Positions 5,916-10,981 of a stretch of DNA of 10,981 nt are shown piece by piece. The stretch spans positions 1 to 10,981 of the forward strand of contig DUUU01000481.1 in NCBI GenBank assembly GCA_012841485.1. The letters are read 5' to 3'. The stretch's first letter is position 1; each line of letters begins with the position of its first letter. Below the pieces are notes generated by a model. The model did not search any database and was not told the origin of the DNA. It was given only the letters and a program-made list of their open reading frames with translations. The position numbers and the translations under genes were made by a program. This stretch comes from Armatimonadota bacterium (GTDB lineage: Bacteria > Armatimonadota > JAAZEB01).

Positions 5916-8237
5916 ATGATGTGGCGAGGGGTCCTCTGCCTCTGTCTCGTTCTTGGGTTAGGGGCGCCGGCGGCGCCGGAGTATGCGCGCCCGGAGGATC
6001 ATGGCGGCCTGCGTGACATCGCCCTGATCTACCGAGCGCGCGCGCCTCGAACGGTAGAGGAGTTGCTTCCCCTGGTCGCCTACGTCGATGTGGCCGGCCA
6101 GCCGAATGCGTGGTTCTTTGACGGCTTCCTCTTCCTCACTCAGCAGCCGGAGTGGTCCCGCCCCAAGAGTTACGAGCATCTGAGTGGTTGGCTCGATGCC
6201 ATCTTCGGCGAGGGGGGCCTCCTTCCCGTCCTGCAGCAGGCGATGGAAAGCGCCGAGGCCCGCCTGGGGTCGCCTCCGGCGCCGCGACAGGTGATCCTTT
6301 CGATCCCGCGGCCCCAGGGTACCTCCGCGGCGCGTCTCTCCTTGGTGAAGTGGCTCGTTGACGAGGCGATTCGCCGCTGGCAGGAAGCCTCTCCCAAGAA
6401 CCTCCAGCTCTGGGGGATGTACTGGTACTGGGAGGATGTGGCCGGTGCGGACCGCTCCCTGGCGCGGGACGCGTGCGCGGTGGTCCACCAGCGCGGCCTG
6501 AAGATGCTCTGGATTCCCTACTATCGCGCCGCCGGCTGGGAACAGTGGCGGGAGATCGGCTTCGATCTGGCCATCATGCAGCCGAACTACGCGTTTCTGC
6601 CCCTTCACGAGGGCCGGCACCTGCCCGATGAAAGCCGCCTCGCGGAGACCGCTCGCCTGGCCCGTGAGGCGGGCATGGGCGTGGAAATCGAGACGGCCTA
6701 CGCCCTGACGACTTCTGAGATCGACCGTGCCAACTTGCGCCTCTACCTCAACCACTCCCTGGAGGATGGTTACGCGAACGCCGTACGCGCGCACTTCTTC
6801 AGCTTCGACCAGTATCAGCGCCTGGCTGTTAGTCCACTCCCGGAGGCACGCCAGCTCTACGATGACCTCTTCGCGCTTGCCCGCGGTCGCCTTGTCGAAC
6901 GCTCCGTGTCGCTGCTGGGAAATGCGCCGGTGCGCCACATCCGGGCGGGGACCGATGTAGCTAACGCAGCTTCCTTGATCGGCGCCTCCGGGGTCGGCAT
7001 GGGCGCGGGAGATTACATGGAGGTTACTCTCGGTTCGCCGCGCATCCTATCCGAGACGCGCCTCTGCCTGGCGGCTGGGGAAGACGGCATAGGTCTGCGC
7101 TCCCTCTCGATTTACGGGCGGGAGACGGCCGAAGGCCCATGGCGCATGCTTCAGTCGCTCGCTGAGGCACCGTCAACGGAGGGAGGTTGGCTCATCGCCG
7201 GGTGGCCGCCCCAGATGCTCTCCGCGCTGCGCGTTGTTCCAGATCCTTTCCCTGGGAAGCGCGTCACCATCATCCGTCTTGCGGCCTATCCGGGGGTCTC
7301 CAGCGCCACTTCGCCGGACAACCTCGCATTCGGACGGAGCTACACCGTGCGGCCGGCGCCGGAGAGCCATTATCCGGATCGCGCGGCGGAGCTGACCGAT
7401 GGCATCCTAACCCGGCAGGGGTTCGCGGACGGGCATACCGTGGGCTGGAGCGGCGCGCCAAGGGTAACGGTGGAGGTGGCGCTTCCCAAGGGGACATCGG
7501 TAGAGGCGGTGCGTTGCCACGTGCAGGGGGGTGGATACGCCGCCGTCCATTTCCCGCGAGCGCTTTCAGTGGCGATCAGCAACGATGGCAAGCAGTGGCG
7601 TCTCCTTAGCGATTCCAGGGCGCGCATCGAGCCGGCACCCGTGGATCCGGGCGTGCCACAGGAGATCAGCTTGCGATGGCTGCGCCAGGAGGGTCCACCA
7701 GGCGGTCTCCCTGCCCGATGGGTGCGGCTCACTCTGCTGCCGGCCGGCTGGCTGATGTTGAGCGAGGTCGAAGTGCTGAGTGGCGGGCGCAACGTAGCTC
7801 GGAGCCAGCCCTACCGACTGCGTCCCCTTCCAACCGCCAAGGGAAATTACCCGGATGATGGCATCAAGCTCACGGATGGTGTTGCTGCTCCGTTATGGGC
7901 CGGGTCCGTGGGTTGGAATGGAGTTGAGGGCGATGTGGAGGTGGACCTTGGCTGTCTCTGCCGGGTGCGTGCCGTCCGCGCCTACGTGCTCGGTGGCGGC
8001 GCGGGCGCCGTCTTTCTGCCGCGAGACATCCGGGTGAGCCTCTCCACAGACGGCCGGGCCTGGACGCCTCCTGTCGCCGCCACCCTCTCCCGGCCAGAGG
8101 AGAAGGAGCATACCCTGGGCGTATGGGCTCTCGCCGAGGTGAATCCCCAGAAGGCACGCTATGTGCGCCTCCACCTTCGGCCGATGCGCGGCTGGATGAT
8201 GCTCGGCGAAGTGGAGGTCCTGGGCACACGGCCGTAG
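5916..8237 (+). CDS. Exported DUF4855-domain protein with tandem discoidin-like modules
   Basis: A 773-residue protein, probably secreted. Residues 1-24 form a signal peptide: MMWR, a hydrophobic core CLCLVLGLG, then a small-residue region near APAAPEYA; there is no convincing lipobox. Residues ~32-325 resemble DUF4855, a family with glycoside-hydrolase-barrel-like features: DIALIY, WFFDGFLFL (66-74), WGMYWYWED (166-174), LKMLWIPYYRA, IMQPNYAFL (220-228) and MGVEIETAY (254-262). E173, E257 and E259 are candidate catalytic acids, but activity is not established. Residues ~330-460 look like a divergent beta-sandwich. Two clearer modules follow in tandem (469-622 and 626-773), each with an N-A-x-x-x-x-Y opening, YPD, LTDG, VGW, a V-R-A/C-x-V core, FPRAL/LPRDI, S-x-DG-x-W and a closing W-L/M-MLxEVEVL; they resemble F5/8 type C carbohydrate-binding domains. 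AGGAGG at 5907-5912 serves ATG 5916 (3-base spacer) or, better spaced, ATG 5919. Probably cotranscribed with the signal peptidase gene. Confidence 0.8.
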   Translation: MMWRGVLCLCLVLGLGAPAAPEYARPEDHGGLRDIALIYRARAPRTVEELLPLVAYVDVAGQPNAWFFDGFLFLTQQPEWSRPKSYEHLSGWLDAIFGEGGLLPVLQQAMESAEARLGSPPAPRQVILSIPRPQGTSAARLSLVKWLVDEAIRRWQEASPKNLQLWGMYWYWEDVAGADRSLARDACAVVHQRGLKMLWIPYYRAAGWEQWREIGFDLAIMQPNYAFLPLHEGRHLPDESRLAETARLAREAGMGVEIETAYALTTSEIDRANLRLYLNHSLEDGYANAVRAHFFSFDQYQRLAVSPLPEARQLYDDLFALARGRLVERSVSLLGNAPVRHIRAGTDVANAASLIGASGVGMGAGDYMEVTLGSPRILSETRLCLAAGEDGIGLRSLSIYGRETAEGPWRMLQSLAEAPSTEGGWLIAGWPPQMLSALRVVPDPFPGKRVTIIRLAAYPGVSSATSPDNLAFGRSYTVRPAPESHYPDRAAELTDGILTRQGFADGHTVGWSGAPRVTVEVALPKGTSVEAVRCHVQGGGYAAVHFPRALSVAISNDGKQWRLLSDSRARIEPAPVDPGVPQEISLRWLRQEGPPGGLPARWVRLTLLPAGWLMLSEVEVLSGGRNVARSQPYRLRPLPTAKGNYPDDGIKLTDGVAAPLWAGSVGWNGVEGDVEVDLGCLCRVRAVRAYVLGGGAGAVFLPRDIRVSLSTDGRAWTPPVAATLSRPEEKEHTLGVWALAEVNPQKARYVRLHLRPMRGWMMLGEVEVLGTRP

Positions 8238-8355
8238 GGCATGGTGCGCTCGTGGCTGGCCCCCCCAGTGGCAAGGAGAGATCGAGACCGCTGTCGTATG
8301 CTCCTCCCGGTGCGAGCTTCCCGCGCGCTCGTGGGGACGCCGCGTGCCGCTATGG

Positions 8356-8363
8356 AAAGGAGG
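8356..8363 (+). promoter_or_regulatory. Shine-Dalgarno-like AAAGGAGG upstream of the GH106-like gene
   Basis: AAAGGAGG is the strongest ribosome-binding-site match in the 211-base gap 8238-8448. The only start codon close behind it is GTG 8377, 13 bases downstream and in frame with the glycoside hydrolase, which would add 24 hydrophilic residues to its N terminus. No other gene could use it: the next ATG (8391) leads to a nine-codon frame. I see no clear promoter, terminator or RNA gene elsewhere in the gap. Confidence 0.35.
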
Positions 8364-8448
8364 CAGCCGGCAGGGAGTGGAGCGGGACCAATGTCCCCGA
8401 CGCGACACCCCTCAGCCTGAAGAGGGCGGTTCCCTGCCGCATTCTCTT

Positions 8449-10981
8449 ATGGAGTTTCTGTCGCAAGCCCTACCGGAAGCGCTTGATCCAAAGGCGTTTC
8501 GAGAGCCGGGGGCGGCGTTCCGCCCGGTGATGATGTGGATCTGGAACGCCAATTTGGACCGGGTCACCCTCCGCGAGCAGGTCGCGGAGATGGCGGCCAG
8601 AGGGATCGGCGGCTTCTTCATCCACCCGATGCCGGATGCCTTCCGCAAGCACGACTTCATCGAGGGAATCACCGAGCCCTACCCCGGCGAGACGTTCTTC
8701 GAGTGGGTGAAGGAAGCGGCCGAGGCAGCCCGCGAGCACGGCCTCTTCTGCTGGCTCTACGATGAGGGAGGCTGGCCCAGCGGCACCCTCGTCGGCCGCC
8801 TGGCCGATGGCCGTCCCGAACTGGCCGGGCGCGTCCTGCGCGTGCAGTGCCTCGAGGCTGGGGACACCGGTGCGCCGGGCGCGGGGCCTGGGACGGGGGA
8901 GGAGGTCGTAATGCTGCCGGCACCGGGTGGCAGGCGGCTCCGCTTCTATGCCAGCCGCGAAGGCTATCCGACCGACCTCATGAACCCGGCGACGACGGAT
9001 GCCTTCCTCGCCGCGACGCATGACGCCTACGCGCGCTGCCTGGGCGGCGAATTCGGGGGCCTCGTGCCGGGCGTTTTCACCGATGAGGCGGCAGTTGGCG
9101 GTGTGATGGGCACCGACCGCATCCCCTGGACGCCGGCCCTCCCGGAGGAGTTCCGGCGGCGCAAGGGCTATGACCTCCTTCCCTACCTCCCCGTGCTCTT
9201 CGGGGACGCGGCGATCCCTGCGGAAGCCCGGCCCGCGCTGTCGCCCGAGCAGGCTGCGCGCGTGCGCTACGACTTCGGCGATGTCTGGACGCAGCTCCAC
9301 GCCGATGCCTTCTATGGGCGCATGCGCGAGTGGTGCCGCGAGCATGGCCTGCTCCTGGTGGGACACGTGGGCGGCGAGGATGACCTGATCTACCATGCCA
9401 CGCGGGGCTTTGGCCACTTCTTTCGCATCATGCGCCACCTCGATGTGCCGGGCGTCGACGCCATCTGGCACCAGCTCTTCCCTGGCCAGCCGCACTCCCA
9501 CTTCTCGAAGCTCGCCGGCTCGGCGGCGCGCGTGCGTGGCAAGCCTCTCGCCCTCTCGGAGACGTTCGCCGTCTATGGCTATGGCCTCACCTATGCCCAG
9601 ATGAAATGGGTGACCGACCGCCAGTTCGGCGACGGGATCAACGTGATGGTCCCGATGGCCGCCCCCTACACCACGACGCGCGGGCGTACCTACGGCACCA
9701 TGTCGAACCTCGCCTGGGGCAACCCCAACTGGCCGCTCTTCAAGACGTATGCCGACTACACCGCCCGGCTGAGCTACCTCTCGCGCCTCGGCCGGCCGGT
9801 GGCACGCGTGGCGCTCTTTTATCCGGCGAGCAGCCTCTGGGTGGAGGCCGATCCCGCCATCGCCAAGAGCTTCCACTCCGTGATGGACCTCCTCCAAGAG
9901 GCGCAGATCGACTTCGATATCGTCGATGAGGAGGACCTGGCCGGTGCTTCGATGGAGACGGGGACTCTGCGCATCGGCGTGCAGGCGTATCAGGCGGTAG
10001 TCCTATCCGACACGCGCGCGCTTCCCTGGGCGGTGGTGAAGCGCCTGGCTGCGTTCAAGGAGGCCGGCGGCGCCGTCGTCGCCGTGGACCGCCTTCCCTG
10101 GCTTTGCCCCGAGGCAAAGCATCAGGCGGAGTTCAAACCGACCCTGGATGCGCTCTTCTCCGGGGAACGGGCGCGCTTCCTCTCTCCCGAGGAGCGCGCG
10201 CGCCTGCCCGAACTCCTGGCCGGGCTGATCTCGCGCGACTTCGTGCTGGAGACGCCCGACCCCAGCATTCGCTACTCCCACCGGATCTGGGGCGAGACAC
10301 ACCTCTACTTCGTGGTGAACGCATCGGAAACCGTTCGCGCGATCACCGCCGTGGTGGCTGGCACCGGTTCTGTGGAGCTTTGGGATCCGGACCGCGGGAC
10401 TGTGACCCCGGCCGAGTCAGAGTCCTGTTCCGGGCGAACTCGCGTGCATCTCAACCTGCCGCCGCTCGGGAGCCTCTTCGTCGTCGTGCGTCCGGGCGGG
10501 CAGCCGCGAAAGCCGCTGCCCTCTCCCAAAGTGACCGGCGAGCTCTCTCTGGAGGGATCCTGGGAGATAGCGCCCGTGCGCGTCTGCCAGCTGGTGCAGG
10601 GCGAGGCGCGCGTGGACGCGCCGCTGCCCGGGTGTGAGGCGTGGACTCCGGCAGAGCTTCGCCCGTGGGCAGAGCTGGGCCTGGGCACGTTCTCGGGGAG
10701 TATTGCCTACCGCCGCGTCTTCTCGCTTTCAGAGGCAGAAGCGGAACAGAGGGCGCTCCTGGATTTGGGTGACGTGAAGTATGCTGCCGAGGTGTGGGTG
10801 AATGGCCGAGCCGTAGGAGCGCGCCTCTGGCCGCCCTACACGCTGGACGTGACGGGCTACCTGCGCCCGGGGCGCAACGAGATCCGGGTGGTGGTGACGA
10901 ACACGTGGGCCAACCAGTTCCTCCAACCGGAGGAGATGGCGCACGCGCGTGAGCGCGGGTGGTACAACACCTATGCTCAGC
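8449..10981 (+). CDS. GH106-related glycoside hydrolase (5' part, runs off the right edge)
   Basis: 844 codons of an open frame with no stop before the window ends. It resembles large glycosyl hydrolases related to family GH106 (alpha-L-rhamnosidases). Visible landmarks: an N-terminal FRPVMMWIWNANL (25-37), EMAARGIGGFFIHPM, which is the family's typical barrel opening, YDEGGWPSG, PGVFTDEA with D212-E213, LSETFAVYGYGLT with E371, and KWVTDRQFGDGINVMVPMAAPYT. E213 and E371 are likely active-site acids by position in the motifs, not by alignment. A helical/Rossmann-like middle part follows, then from about residue 690 a GH2-like beta-sandwich with GTFSGSIAYRRVF (747 onward) and AEVWVNGRAVGARLWPPYTLDVT, a galactose-binding-fold module. 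ATG 8449 is chosen because conserved sequence begins soon after it; its ribosome-binding site is poor. GTG 8377 is an alternative. Neither start gives a signal peptide, so the enzyme looks cytoplasmic. Substrate (rhamnosides of pectin or other glycans) is inferred from the family. Confidence 0.85.
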   Translation, partial: MEFLSQALPEALDPKAFREPGAAFRPVMMWIWNANLDRVTLREQVAEMAARGIGGFFIHPMPDAFRKHDFIEGITEPYPGETFFEWVKEAAEAAREHGLFCWLYDEGGWPSGTLVGRLADGRPELAGRVLRVQCLEAGDTGAPGAGPGTGEEVVMLPAPGGRRLRFYASREGYPTDLMNPATTDAFLAATHDAYARCLGGEFGGLVPGVFTDEAAVGGVMGTDRIPWTPALPEEFRRRKGYDLLPYLPVLFGDAAIPAEARPALSPEQAARVRYDFGDVWTQLHADAFYGRMREWCREHGLLLVGHVGGEDDLIYHATRGFGHFFRIMRHLDVPGVDAIWHQLFPGQPHSHFSKLAGSAARVRGKPLALSETFAVYGYGLTYAQMKWVTDRQFGDGINVMVPMAAPYTTTRGRTYGTMSNLAWGNPNWPLFKTYADYTARLSYLSRLGRPVARVALFYPASSLWVEADPAIAKSFHSVMDLLQEAQIDFDIVDEEDLAGASMETGTLRIGVQAYQAVVLSDTRALPWAVVKRLAAFKEAGGAVVAVDRLPWLCPEAKHQAEFKPTLDALFSGERARFLSPEERARLPELLAGLISRDFVLETPDPSIRYSHRIWGETHLYFVVNASETVRAITAVVAGTGSVELWDPDRGTVTPAESESCSGRTRVHLNLPPLGSLFVVVRPGGQPRKPLPSPKVTGELSLEGSWEIAPVRVCQLVQGEARVDAPLPGCEAWTPAELRPWAELGLGTFSGSIAYRRVFSLSEAEAEQRALLDLGDVKYAAEVWVNGRAVGARLWPPYTLDVTGYLRPGRNEIRVVVTNTWANQFLQPEEMAHARERGWYNTYAQ

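Noticed and set aside
5958..6938. A 326-codon minus-strand open frame opposite the DUF4855 gene.
   Set aside because: Low-complexity, Arg/Gly-rich translation without family features; the plus-strand frame has a signal peptide, ribosome-binding site and domain motifs.
8256..8268. Small CTGG/CCAG hairpin just after the DUF4855 stop, considered as a terminator.
   Set aside because: Only four base pairs and no T-tract; too weak to call.
8313..8331. CGAGC/GCTCG five-base stem in the 8238-8448 gap, considered as part of a structured RNA.
   Set aside because: Short stem, long loop and no wider fold or conserved riboswitch core that I can recognise.
8470..9897. A 475-codon open frame on the minus strand, opposite the GH106-like gene.
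   Set aside because: Its translation is rich in Arg, Gly, His and Glu with no recognisable motif, and it is exactly antisense to a frame with clear glycosidase motifs. Long antisense frames are expected in high-GC coding DNA.

Overview
The window is high-GC, gene-dense bacterial chromosome with no tRNA, rRNA, CRISPR array or insertion sequence that I can see. Gene content suggests a member of the Terrabacteria. Armatimonadota is my best guess, because of the high GC, a recF-dciA chromosomal core gene pair and large secreted glycan-related proteins with a DUF4855 domain. This is gene-content inference only; Chloroflexota or a high-GC Firmicute relative cannot be excluded.

Layout. (1) 3-3463, plus strand: the 3' end of recF, then a DUF721/DciA-like gene with a C-terminal zinc-ribbon-like tail, an MFS transporter and a Na+/Ca2+-exchanger-superfamily antiporter. 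The last three are joined by 4-base stop/start overlaps (ATGA at 1017-1020, TTGA at 2246-2249), so a replication/repair module and two membrane transporters look like one transcription unit. recF followed by a DciA gene is typical of the dnaA-dnaN-recF neighbourhood, so the origin may lie a few kilobases to the left. (2) 3464-3571: a convergent intergenic region with a strong imperfect hairpin, probably a two-way terminator. (3) 3572-5011, minus strand: selA, selenocysteine synthase, standing alone. (4) 5012-5315: a divergent intergenic region of about 300 bases. It holds a G/C-rich inverted repeat resembling a dispersed REP-type element (5058-5100) and a near-consensus sigma-70 promoter (5231-5260) for the next genes; I see no credible small gene in it. 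(5) 5316-8237, plus strand: a short type I signal peptidase gene, then after 42 bases a 773-residue exported protein with a DUF4855 domain and discoidin-like repeats. (6) 8449-10981, plus strand: the first 844 codons of a GH106-related glycoside hydrolase that runs off the right edge.

How the genes fit together. The left part is housekeeping (recombinational repair, helicase loading) with linked transport. selA indicates capacity to make selenoproteins, although selB, selC, selD and any selenoprotein lie elsewhere if present. The right part looks like secreted and intracellular carbohydrate processing: a signal peptidase, an exported glycan-binding or glycan-cleaving protein, and a large GH106-like enzyme with no visible signal peptide.
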